A stretch of 64,000 nucleotides of DNA from Fistulifera solaris (lineage: Eukaryota; Bacillariophyta; Bacillariophyceae; Naviculales; Stauroneidaceae): contig AP026125.1 in assembly GCA_030295235.1 (NCBI GenBank), forward strand, positions 1,302,001 to 1,366,000. The letters are read 5' to 3'. Within the stretch, counting starts at the first letter, position 1; every line of letters begins with the position of its first letter. The position numbers were made by a program, and so were the translations under genes. Under the pieces are notes generated by a model that did no database searches, had not been told where the DNA came from, and was given only the letters and a program-made list of their open reading frames with translations. Positions 35,095 to 45,508 of the stretch are shown here, in pieces.

Positions 35095-35909
35095 TGGCAA
35101 CGCCGGTCCTCCTTGACCACCATATCTTCCGCCTTCGTTCTTGAATTCTTTTTCCTTTCAAAGCCCGACGCTAAAGCAACATCACATCATCAATGAAACT
35201 GCCATATCTAGTAGTGATGTGAACATTATTTTTGAACGCAAAATAGTAAATGTGCCTTGAACTCTAGTAGCCCCAAGTCTGTTACTTCTGAAGTTCTACT
35301 GCACCTAGCTAGATCCACAAATGAAACAACATAGATACTCGGAATAATCGCTCCATTTCCAGTTAATATAAGGCAGCAATAAAGCCACCAAGAGCGCTTA
35401 CTCATACGTAAGCTGATCTATGATGGATGCAGTAAGAAATTCGGTCACGTGTCATGTTTCATGATTGAACTCATGACTTGAGATTAAGTCTTGTTAATTA
35501 GAAGCTTACACTTGAGCCTATAGTTGATGACGAGAGGTTTATCGACGTAAATAAATAATACCATTTCTCAGAAACCACCATCATATACATGAAACTCGTC
35601 GTTGGATCATTCAGTTACTCTTTAACGCGAAAAAGCGAACCAGCATCGGCCTTTAAAACATAAACATGTTCCTGTCTCATGACTGAAATCCAGTCATGGA
35701 AAAGTTGGGAGACACTTTGGCTTATATAGTAATTTAAACCTGGTGAGACATCGTCTTGTTCCGTCACAAGTTTCTATTTTGACGTCATCCTGACGCCAAA
35801 AAAGAGCCCATTTTTCTTCCTCGTGACAAAAAGCTTGCTTTGTTCACCAACAAAAACCCATCACCATCAAGTTAACACAAGCATTAAACGATTCATTTCT
35901 TGAACTAAA
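35095..35909. other. Intergenic with one dispersed repeat and CRE-like site
   Basis: No gene. A copy of the dispersed repeat lies at 35678-35736. A degenerate CATGACTTGAGATTAAGTC stem at about 35472-35490 may be an older copy. TTTTGACGTCATC (about 35777-35789) is a full TGACGTCA-type palindrome about 120 bp upstream of the larB-like ATG. Confidence 0.5.
35678..35736 (+). repeat. Dispersed palindromic repeat, copy 5
   Basis: CATGACTGAAATCCAGTCATG is a perfect 8-bp stem with a 5-base loop. It is followed by the family tail GGGAGACACTTTGGCTTATATAGTAA (26 bases; core ACACTTTGG..TATAGTAA). Confidence 0.75.
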
Positions 35910-36870
35910 ATGTTCACTTTACAATCCATCATAGGCTTGGGAGTGCGTGCTAGCTCCAGAACCGCGGTTCGATGTCAAAGTAACCTTGTCGATATTCTCG
36001 AGCAAGTCAGCAAGGGACAACTCGAGCCCCAGGAGGCTGCAAAGCTTTTTTCGGCAACAAGTCAAGATGAAACGTTAAAAAATTCGCAAATCTTGACCAT
36101 CATCGCTCCTTACGCGTCGGATTTCCCTGAGGCTGTTTTCGCACAAGGCAAAACAGCAGAGCAAGTGGCTCGGATACTGGATGATATGGCGTTTCAACAA
36201 AATGAGGCCATCGAAACCACGACGGTGGCGAAAACGGCCATTCTCGCAACAAGGTACGAAAGATGCTAAGAGAAGATCATGATTGAACACTGAAAGTTCT
36301 CTGTCTCAGAAGTGTGATTTAAATATTCAAAGAGTCGATCCAGAAATGTACAAAGCGCTTTCCGAATACGAATTTCGGCACGGTGTTATTGACTACTATA
36401 AAGACGCCAGCATTGTTTCAATGAAAGCATCAGGGACAACAGAGCTTCCTGCCCTTCCTAAAACACGTGTAGTGGTCGTTACAGCCGGCACAACCGACAT
36501 TCCTGCGGCCGAAGAAGCGGCTGTGACCCTGGAGGCAACCCGCGGTTGTCATGTCGACCGCGTCAACGACGCCGGTGTTGCTGGTTTGCATCGAATATTG
36601 CGGGCACTCCCGACTCTGACTCATTCGGATGTTGGCTGTGTGATTGTTTGTGCCGGAATGGATGGTGCTCTTCCTAGTGTGGTCGGAGGGCTAGTGAGCG
36701 TTCCTGTAATCGCCGTTCCAACATCAATCGGATACGGAGCTTCCTTTGGCGGTATCAGTGCCATGCTAACTATGTTGAATTCATGTAGTCCTGGAGTAGG
36801 GGTTGTGAATATTGATAACGGCTTTGGAGCAGCTGCGATGGCATACAAATTTGTCCGTCGTCTCGGGTGA
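35910..36870 (+). CDS. LarB-like P2CMN synthase (nickel-pincer cofactor pathway)
   Basis: LarB carboxylates and hydrolyses NaAD to pyridinium-3,5-biscarboxylate mononucleotide, the first step to the nickel-pincer nucleotide of lactate racemase. Two exons, 35910-36253 and 36333-36870, are joined by a 79-nt intron in phase (ILATR / VDPEMYK); 293 aa. PurE-like core motifs: [68 protein letters not shown] and [11 protein letters not shown]. The first 25 residues (MFTLQSII...[11 protein letters not shown]) look like a mitochondrial presequence. The frame is intact. LarB is chiefly prokaryotic, so an ancient bacterial transfer is likely; whether LarC, LarE and LarA partners exist elsewhere cannot be judged here. 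Confidence 0.9.
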
Positions 36871-37256
36871 GATCGAATTTGGTGTCATTTCAAAGACTCT
36901 AGACACAAACTCTCCGTCCATTTGATTTGCTTCTACAGATTACTTTCAAAATAAAAGAAATAGAGCTCCCTAGCCAACATCTAGCATTAGCACCTCTAGA
37001 CAAGTCACAAAGGAAGGACTAAGGACTGACTCACCGCTGGTACCTGGTACCGGTCCGATGTGAAGGCAGTTTACCTTTACTGACGTGTTCACCAACAAGG
37101 TGTCACATCGTGCCAACTCTCCAAGATTTCGCATCATCGATCATCGCTCATCGCACAATAAATTCTGGAGTCGATCTGTTCGAGGGTAATACAATATCAA
37201 ACAAAACAACATCCACCCCAATAAACATCGTGCTAAAGACTTAAGAGCCTGCTAAG
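36871..37256. other. Intergenic, GGTACC island
   Basis: No gene seen. A TGGTACCTGGTACCGGTCC island lies at 37038-37056, and the region leads to the FKBP ATG at 37257. Confidence 0.4.
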
Positions 37257-37801
37257 ATGCGCGTGATTAGCCTTTCAATTATCAGTATCGCTTTGACGCT
37301 TTCCCAGACATCGGCGTTTTCGGTTGGCGACAACTCACGAAGGGCGTTTCTCGCACAAACAGCCGGGTCGGCGGCAGCTCTTTTGGGAGCTCAAACCGCT
37401 TTTGCCGCCCCTGAAGTGATTACGACACCCAGTGGAATCAAATATGTGGTTACGAAGCCGCCAAAAGAAGCGCCAAAATCGATCAAGGGTGACATCATCG
37501 CCATTGAGTACACTGGCTATTTGCCGAACGGACAAATTTTTGATGCTACCCATGCCGAGGGCAAAAAGAACGCTCTTATGTTTGAACTCGGTGGTAATGC
37601 AGTAATTGATGGGATCAATGAAATGGTCGCAGATATGGGCGTTGGTGAAAAGCGCCAAGTTATCGTCCCGGCTTCCTTGGCTTTCAAGGACAAAGGCATT
37701 TGTGTCGAAAAGAGGGAGGGGAGAACGAATGCCTAATCAAACCCGGCCAGACTCTCGTTTACGACATCAGTCTTAAACGGACCTCCATTCCTCCTCCATA
37801 A
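37257..37801 (+). CDS. FKBP-type peptidyl-prolyl isomerase, thylakoid lumen
   Basis: A three-part targeting region is visible: an ER signal peptide ending TSAFSV (ASAF motif), then RRAFLAQTAGSAAALLGAQ, a twin-arginine lumen signal, ending AFAAPE. The FKBP domain follows (TPSGIKYVV, KGDIIAIEYTGYLPNG, QIFDAT, FELGG, VIDGINEMVADMGVGEKRQVIVPASLAF, cut short). It should fold or regulate lumenal proteins. The open frame ends at about 37737. A base lost in the G-rich run near 37712-37720 would let the adjacent frame supply the typical ending (ECLIKPGQTLVYDISLKRTS...PPP) with a stop at 37799-37801. The start ATG is at 37257. No intron is needed. Confidence 0.88.
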
Positions 37802-37955
37802 ATCCGAGCAGCGTCTGCATTTCAATGATCCAATTTCTTTTGTCGGCTAACAAGATCAGACCAGAAATCATGAAACACACCCTACATGCAGGTCGCTTTT
37901 TCCAAGTCGATGTTGATTTTAAAATGATAGAGAAAAAACAAGTTATAGTTTACAT

Positions 37956-40192
37956 CTACCAGCTTCCATTTTCAATGCTCAGTGCGCGCGATCTCTTTAA
38001 CGTGTTCGCCCATGTTTCGTGCAAAGATGCTCGTTTATCATCAATACTTGGCTCCTTGAAAACGGATGATTCTGCCGATTTGTTTGAAATATCCGAAGCG
38101 TTCGAATCATAACTCATTGGCTCAAAAGAACGGTCGTCACCTCCTTCATGCTCGCGAAGAGAATCGTTGTCACTGTCGTCGCCTTCGCTTTCAGCGTCCG
38201 TGTCGGACGAGTCGTCTTCTTCGAGAATTTCATCCTGCTCTAAATCAGCGTTTTCTTCATTATTATCATCATCCGAAACCGAAGACGGCAAGGGTTCTTC
38301 CCAGTGACCGTAAAAAGGTTCAACGTGTTTACTTGATCGGTGTAACAAATATGGATCAAAGGAAAGAACGAATCCAAGGGATTCATACCATGACCCATAC
38401 CTCCAACACCTCCTGTTTGACGCTCTTTCTCCAAAGTAGCCGGAGTCGAAATTGTAGAGCGGCGTTTCTTTCGTTGTTTCCCTGCCTCGGACGCCAGACG
38501 TTTCTCTTCGGCAACTAGTTGACTCAGCACTTGTTCGCTTATCAAATCAAAGTTTTTAGAAATCAATAGGAACTCAGATCGGACACTTTCAAGGCAATAT
38601 CGAAGCGGCTGCAGTGGATGCTCGCACAGCCTAGTCCATCGCTCGGCGCTAATATCGATTCGAGACGGCTCGTAGTACGCCGAGTCCGACGAAGAAATAG
38701 CGTTGCGGTGGAATTCGATCGCATCGACACCACGGAAACACATGATGTAAAAGCTAGACTGGCAGACCGTGTAAAAGAGCGAATGCAAACTGCACTGATT
38801 TCGTATGTCCACTGCATAAACAGCAGACGATTGCAAGGTTGCGACATACGCTTCCGCCCACCGAAGTAAGGCGGATACGGCCTCACAGATTGTCTCGGCA
38901 CAAACGTAAGTAGCGCGGCTGACGAAGGAGGCCAAGTAGCATGCCGCGCATTGTCGGATGGCGATAGCACGGTACGGATCTAAAATGATTTCAATGAGTT
39001 TTGACGCATACTCTCTGTAGAGAAGAGATGCCTCCGCATCATGTTCCATCTGCCTGCTTTCCAAACCGCACAAATGCAGAATAAGAAACTGCACGAACTT
39101 GGACTTGTGCGTAATTAGAATTGATTTCTCAAACGATCGCAACAGAATACTGAAAATATTGTACGCATTGGAAAGATCTTGTTCGCACCGACTTTCAATG
39201 TACTCAAACAGTATTTTCATGATGGAATCCAGCCGGTCCGCCATTTCATCCACAGTTGCGTCTTCCGGAAGGACCTCCTTGGCTTTTTCTTCTAAATCCA
39301 ACTGGAAGATACCAGGATCATGGCTATCGCGATCAATCGACACTTCTCCTCCATCATTGATCTTGATTTCGACATCCATTTCCAAACACCGATCAATCAT
39401 CAGTGCGATGAGTTCGCCTTCCATGGACGCAATGTACTCCAGGACATCGAGACAATTCTTGTAGTACCATCGAAGAGACGACTCTTCTTTCTTCCGAAAT
39501 GGTGTATTGGAAGATACAATGGGAAACATTTCCATTTTCCCCGTAGGACACATGAACATGATCGTAGCTAAAGCCGCGTGCACGCGATACCATCTCTCCT
39601 TCGACGCATCTTCTTGTGTTATAAGAAGCTTCCACAAAGCGGAAATAGTAGGAACCAGCAACGTCGAATTGGCTGAAACAAGAACAACCAGCAAATTAAA
39701 GTGAGCATCGACTAAGGTGAGATCAATGATATTGTTGTTCTCGTCCCCTTCTTCGGCACTCTGAGCGAACGGATCAAATCGCACAATCATGTGTATTAAT
39801 CTCGCATGTTTCTTCGAAACGCTAGTCAGGCAATGTACTGTATTCTGACTAGTTCTCATGGCGAGCATGATCTTTTTCAGTAGCGGTAAATCGTTTTTGA
39901 GTCGAAACGCATCGGTCAAAGCTTTATAGCCCTTGTTGGGAGGAAGATCTGCACCTTGTTCGTGCTGTTCTTGCACGGCTTTGGATACAAACGACTCAAT
40001 CGGACCGAATTCACTTGGTGGAGGAAGTTCGCATTTAGGAAGGACGAATTTTGATTCTGGTCGAACTAGATTTGCGTCTATACATTCGTGCAGCGGAACC
40101 ATCAATTGTTCTGTTTGGTCTTTTATTCTGTTCTGTTCCACTTTGACATCAATTTCGACGCTACCTTCGGCTGCTAAGTCTCCGTCTGTCAT
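37956..40192 (-). CDS. RRN3: RNA polymerase I initiation factor RRN3/TIF-IA
   Basis: Recruits RNA polymerase I to rDNA promoters. About 745 aa, single exon. RRN3-family stretches: HLTLVDAHF-like middle, YRAIAIRQCAACYLASFVSRATYV (cut here), a long HEAT-like helical array, and the diagnostic NPLDSFFPFDPYLL...SSKHVEPFYGHWEEP region. The frame is broken inside the last motif by one base lost from AAA at 38358-38360 (TTT on the coding strand), so the product is read as two frames. The C-terminus is very acidic (EEDDSSDTDAESEGDDSD) and then basic, as in other RRN3 proteins. The start ATG at 40192 is the first in frame. It shares a 490-bp divergent promoter with the U-box gene. Growth-dependent phosphorylation is known for the family. 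Confidence 0.88.
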
Positions 40193-40685
40193 TCTCTTGT
40201 TTGTTGATAAAGAAAGAATATGTGTAGATGATTAACGAATGGCTGGTTGCGCCACAATGATATGAGATGATGAGGTCGCTAATAAAGAACGACAGCAATA
40301 ATGGTGGAGGGAGAAGAAATAAGGCACGGTGCACGCACGTACTGTACTGGGTGGTAGAGATTTGGCCGTGTTTAATCCGGGACTGTGGTTCAGTTTAGTC
40401 GGAAATCTTCAAGCCCGCGAGACTACTTTCTATGCTACAATAATTCCCATCCATGTTTTTATGTTTTTGGTTTACAGAGGGCAATACTTGGCGGTTTTCA
40501 TCCTTCTAATCATAGTATGTCTTCTTTTTGCTTCTTAATTCATCAGCGTACATTATAATTTATACAGCGTTTCATCTGGTATTGCAGCAAGGAACGCTTC
40601 GTCGCAGTATTTCGCTCGTTCCTTTCCAAAATTGCAAGCCGTCAGTTTCGACGACCTCTTTCGAAGGAACAACAACAGTAAAACC

Positions 40686-42430
40686 ATGGCGGACCCGGGT
40701 GAAGACCCGGGTGTGGCACGACTGCCAAATGAGGAACAAGTCGATACGGATGCTTACGAAAATTTAGAATTATCGTTTGATGATATAGAAGGCGAAGATC
40801 TGATGGCTCGTATTGATCCTCCCATGACGACACACGAACCCGACGACCTGAAAAGAAAGCATTCGATGATTTTTGGTGGATATGCTGATTCGGGAATGGG
40901 TGAAGATTACATATTAGGGACACTTATAGTCAGGGTGGTGGCGGCTAGAGGCTTAGAATCGGTTGGCGGCGGAGGATTCGGAAAGCTTTTGTTTGGTGGC
41001 GATGCCCGCAATCCGCGATCCTCCGGAGGACGACAGGCTGCGCGAAAGGCGGGCTCTCCGAATCCTTATGCGAGCGTCCGTTTCGGCACAACAACTCAAC
41101 GCACTTCGGAAGTATATAATACTGTAGATCCGATCTGGCCGAGAGGAGAATCTATGTACATGGATGTTGTGCAACCGAAATGGGAACAATTGTCGGGAGA
41201 AAGTTCGGATGTCAAGTCGAGTTCCTCTTCCGATGATAGCTTGGGAAAACGGTCTAGCAAAATACATTATGGGAAGAGTTCGCGAGAAATGGTACAAAAA
41301 CACAGAGAAGTAGCGAGACCCATATTGACGGTGGCAGTGTTTCACGCCAGTGAGGGCGGCAAAACTCTCAAATTTCCCGACAAGAGTCAAGCGAGCGGCG
41401 ACAGTGATGACAAATTTCTCGGTATGACTGCTATTGACCTTACTGAATTAATTACAGGCAAAATCAGATCGTACGATGAATGGCTGTCGTTGAACGGGTC
41501 GAAATCGGATCGTGCTGAAATCCGAATTTATTGCGAGTACGAACCCAGCGATGGACGAATTCAAGCCGGTGACATGGTTCGATTTACCGATTACTGCCAT
41601 CCGGCCGATATCTATCCGCTTTTGACGGGCAAGAAGTACAAAGTTGCGGAAGTAGAAGGAGACGACGTGATTGTGTCGCACGTCACGCCGGAGGGCTGGA
41701 TGACTTCCTTTGTGCCCACCGGAACATGCTGATTTGTGAGGAACGTCACGTGGATGCCATTGATGTGGCACATGGTGAGCTAGCCTCGATCACCGCTAGA
41801 TTAGCTCATTCACCACTGATGGAAACGTTGAGTCAAACCGTGCAACGCCTCCCAGATGAAGGGCTGGTCAATGTCGGTGTCGATGCAGTTCGAGGTGGTG
41901 CTCATTTACTGACACGGTGGCTGGAAAATGGTTTTGGTACGGCTCTTGGGGATATTGCGTACGCCACCAACTGGGATGGACGTTTTAATCCGGATATTGC
42001 CGATACTCTTTCCACCACATCCTTGGAAGATGACGATGCTTCAAGTCGACGGCAAGAAGCCCTGCCTGAAGATAGGAAACTTCCAGCGGCTGAAGTCGTC
42101 CTTGATACTCCAGATATTGAACCGCTACCGAATATGCCATCTTGTCCTATCACGGGAGAACCCATGCGCGAACCAGTGGTTGCTGCAGACGGACACACCT
42201 ACGAGAGAAGTGCGATCGCGAGGTGGCTTCAAGCGAGTGACAAGAGTCCTCTGACTGGTTCGGTGCTGTTGCACAAAAATCTTGTTCCGAATTACATGTT
42301 ACTTTCCAGTCTGCAGGAAGCAAATGACGGTAGGTCTGGTGCAACTTGCGAAGAGGTTGTTGCGGCATCCGTGAAGCAATTACCCGATGATAGTATGGAC
42401 GAAGCCACGGCAGAAGTGAATATTGACTAA
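40686..42430 (+). CDS. C2-domain U-box protein (probable E3 ubiquitin ligase)
   Basis: About 580 aa. Residues about 75-270 form a C2-like domain (LGTLIVRVVAARGL, NPYASVRFGTTTQRTSEV, NTVDPIWPRGES, and FLGMTAIDLTELI). A small SH3-like beta segment follows (GDMVRFTDYCHPADIYPLL, KKYKVAEVEGDDVIV). The C-terminal U-box is clear: SCPITGEPMREPVVAADGHT, YERSAIARWLQ, SPLTG and PNYML. The U-box binds E2 enzymes, while C2 could place the ligase at membranes. A base is lost in GG at 41721-41722, splitting PTG and NMLICEE. The start is ATG 40686; the upstream open frame begins at TTG. The stop lies five bases from the stop of the convergent DHFR gene. Confidence 0.85.
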
Positions 42431-42435
42431 ATCGA

Positions 42436-43283
42436 TTATCTGTTAGACCTTATTCTTTTGTACACTAAGGTTTCGTACGCAACTCCTACATCACCCTTTG
42501 TCGAGACATGTTTCTCTCGCGAGATAATTCGATATTTATTATCCCATCGATACCGGGACGGAAATCGTGCGTAGTTTTGGGCACCTGTAATCGTCACGGG
42601 CTTATCGACCAATGTCAAATGCACACGTTCCGCCGACGGATGCTGAAGCGCCTCTTGATACAGTCGCTCTCCGCCTGCAATCCAGCAAAGTAAATTGTCG
42701 TCACATTCGTTGTCGGTATTCGCTTTCAGTGACTTGGCAAGAGTATTGGCCATTTGCAGCGCCAGGTCGAAGGAATGAGCCACATGCAACGAATCTCCAG
42801 CTAAGTTGGTCAATGTGTTAGAAACAACTATACTGTGGGCACAATGAGATATATGTCGCTGATTCTTTTCTTCTTCAAATGTATGTCGCCCAATGACTAG
42901 TATTTTGTCGCGTGTCAAAGCCTTGAACATTTCTCGTTCTTCCGGCAAATTCCAAGGCAAGGTCCCGTCAAATCCGATCACATTGTTTTCTCGTGCCGCG
43001 GCAGCCACGATACCGAATCGGAAGTCTATGAGCTTTCTTTCTTCGTTTGTCTAAGCCATTAAAGTGAGTTAATGATGTTGAAGCGTCCTCCTCGTGATGC
43101 TGACGGCCTACTTACTGTTTCATCGTCCGAGTTGTTGCGCGCGTTTTCGCGTTGTTTCTTGTTCGGTGACTCGGATGCCGCACACCAGGAGAGTTCTTTC
43201 ACAGCGAAGTGTCGTGACTGATTCCAGAATTTCTTCTCCAAGGCGCTTCGAAAAATAGTGTGACGCAATGAAATGAATGACAT
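42436..43283 (-). CDS. Dihydrofolate reductase, single-domain, with presequence
   Basis: Two exons, 43283-43116 and 43050-42436, joined across a 65-nt GT-AG intron (DDET / TNEERKLIDF). About 260 aa. DHFR hallmarks: IVAAAARENNVIGFDGTLPW, LPEEREMFKALT (acidic active-site residue in LPEE), KILVIGRHTFEE, SIVVSNTL, and CWIAGGERLYQEAL, the GG loop for NADPH. It ends with DHFR-like strands (VHLTLVD, YETLVYKR). The first 30 residues (MSFISLRHTIFRSALEKKFW) suit mitochondrial import. Stramenopiles usually carry a bifunctional DHFR-thymidylate synthase; no synthase follows here. This looks like an extra, stand-alone enzyme or a riboflavin-type reductase relative. The frame is intact. Confidence 0.82.
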
Positions 43284-43671
43284 GGCGAATTCGAAGTTGC
43301 TCGTACAAAATCAAATCAAATATCAGTTGCTTTGTTGGTTACGCCGCGGGCGTCAAATGAACATAGTTGGTTTCGCAGTCTCTAATTGTAAGAAAAATGG
43401 TTGTAGCTTCATTGTTAGTTGTGATAGAAAGTGTGATGCTCCTCACTTTTTATCGACAAAAAAATGAAGGCGGGCCGTCGGTGTCTGACCGCCAGTCGAA
43501 CGTCGATATTTACGCGCAACGAGCAACGCGCAAAACACGCAACCATTTGCTTTTTTCGATCATAACAACGCTCGCATTCATTGTTTCTTTCACGACGAGG
43601 GCAACCAAACAGGATTGAAAGTACTTCCATCGTCGAACATAGATTGTCTTTCATCTTAAATTGCTGAACAG

Positions 43672-44068
43672 ATGGTGGACGCAAAAAAGTCGGGTGGCCT
43701 CAAAGGCATTCTGCAGCGAACCGGAAAATTCTTTTACTCCGGTGGCCTTTACGCCTACCAGTTCGCGAAAGTAGGATACGTTTACGGTGGAAAGGTTGCA
43801 TTCTCCGTGGCTACGACTTCTATGATTGTTCTAATGCCTCTTTTATTTGAAATTGCGAGGGAGGGTCAGGTACGTGTTTGAGGGGCAACACGTGAGTCTC
43901 GTGAGGAGTCTATCTTATTGTCTTTTATCGCACCAGATGATCGAAACAGAACGAGCCCAGATTAAGGATCTGAAAAGCAAAGGTTATTCGGAACGTCAAC
44001 TTCAAGAAATGGGATTTAGTGAATCTGCTTTGTTTCAACCTTCCGTCGCTTCTCTTCAAGCTAAGTAG
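43672..44068 (+). CDS. Tom22-like mitochondrial import receptor subunit
   Basis: Two exons, 43672-43869 and 43937-44068 (67-nt intron), encode 109 aa. One hydrophobic segment (VAFSVATTSMIVLMPLLFEIA) is preceded by a basic, aromatic stretch (GKFFYSGGLYAYQFAKVGYVYGGK) (cut) and followed by IETERAQIKDLKSKGYSERQL. This resembles stramenopile Tom22/Tom9-type outer-membrane receptors, in which an aromatic- and Gly-rich region leads into a membrane helix with a conserved Pro. The cytosolic domain is short and not acidic as it is in fungal Tom22. The family call is by resemblance only. The start ATG is at 43672; the short downstream exon ends at the expected stop. The frame is intact. Confidence 0.7.
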
Positions 44069-45508
44069 ACAAAGAGACTATTATTGGATGATGATTCACC
44101 TACCCTACTTTGCCCAGGTTATGACTTGCGACGGACATCATCAATGCGTCTATTGTTTGCCGCAGGCTACTCGGAACCGGCTCAGCAACCCTACATACCC
44201 TAATATACCCTAAATAAAAAAGTTGGTTTTTCAACACACGCACGACAACTGATGTATCGCTTTTATGTATGCTTCAGACAGCGACAATGTCTTTTGAATG
44301 CAAAGCTTGCTCAATCATTATCGTCACTTTAGCTGCATCGGTGATGTATTTGCACGTCGGATCGCGCTTCGCCGTAGCGAGTTCCCCGAGTTGGGACCGC
44401 AACGATCTGCAAGAAACGTTAGCATAAAATAGCGAGGTGTAAATAACACACACTGGTGGCGGTAATATTGTCGTGTTAAAGACACATGTAGCTTTCCAGG
44501 CTAACAAAACAACGGGTGTGTAAATCTTAGTCGGGCTTGGGAAGGTGATGATTCATGACTGAAACGCAGTCGTGGCGAAAACGGACGACACTTAAGGTCT
44601 ATAGTAAATTTACTTCGGCATGAGGAAGCGACGTGTGCATAGTAAGCATTGGTGGCGATATTTATGTTGTGTTGTAAGTGTAAGCTCTAGCAAAACTGTA
44701 TGTGGGTGAATCGTATTCTGGCTGGGAAAAATAATATTGATTATTCATGACTGAAATGCGGTCGTGGCAAAGGTCGTCTACTCTGTGAGCTACAGTAGAC
44801 TTACAATGCAACGGTGATAATTATTCGGAGAGCTTTTCGACATCAAAAAGGTCTCTAGAGTCTAGTTGGGAACAAAATAACCGGAAAACCACAGAATGAG
44901 GACGTCTGAACACTGCTCACTGCTCACTGATCACTGATCATGGATTATTGTGGCCGTCGTATGCTCGTAGGGAAGGAGGGACAAAGACTAGAGGGCAAAT
45001 TCATTACGGTTGTGGTTTGGTTGTGTGTACCGGATGAGAATGACGAAATGACGACTGGCGGTTTGGACACTCATTGTTACTGTTAGAGTTGATCCGGCAT
45101 TGAAGTTTCTGGGAAACGGTGTCATGAATCTGTGTCCATTCACCAGCTGTTGCCATCTGTTCACCTATTGTTCGCCGATCCAAATTTCTACAGACTTTCG
45201 CTACCATGCGACATTTGTGCGCAAACTCCGTGCAAACGGTTGGGTGAGGCCGAGGAGGATGTTTTGATAACCTCGTGATCATCAGACTTGTTTGCTTGAT
45301 CAACAACAATAAACACAAACAAAAAGTCTATTGCATGATAATCACACAGCAGCAAATACTGGAAGTATTCATAACAATTATCAAGATAGACCGTGGACCA
45401 GATACTTGGAATATTATCGTGTTGACGCGTTTCATCGGATAAGTGACTGAGCGAGAGAATTTTTGAAATCGAGTTTTTGAAGTGTTCACGTTGGTGGGAA
45501 AGTGAACG
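44069..45508. other. Gene-poor region with repeats and one orphan exon-like frame
   Basis: No gene is well supported. On the minus strand, 44274-44407 reads as a coding-like exon (SLRSQLGELATAKRD..., MIEQALHSKDIVAV) right after a good splice acceptor (TTTCTTGCAG), but no partner exon is found. Two tandem units of the dispersed repeat follow (44450-44840). The stretch 44840-45500 shows nothing but a short CACTGCTCACTGATCACTGATCA repeat at about 44912-44940. Confidence 0.5.
44450..44840 (+). repeat. Dispersed palindromic repeat, two tandem units (copies 6 and 7)
   Basis: Units of about 195-200 bp start at 44450 (CACTGGTGGCGGTAATATTG) and 44646 (CATTGGTGGCGATATTTATG). Each has the stem region CATGACTGAAA(C/T)GC(A/G)GTCGTGG at about 44553 and 44751. 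A CTATAGTAAATTTAC- or CTACAGTAGACTTAC-like tail follows. Confidence 0.75.
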
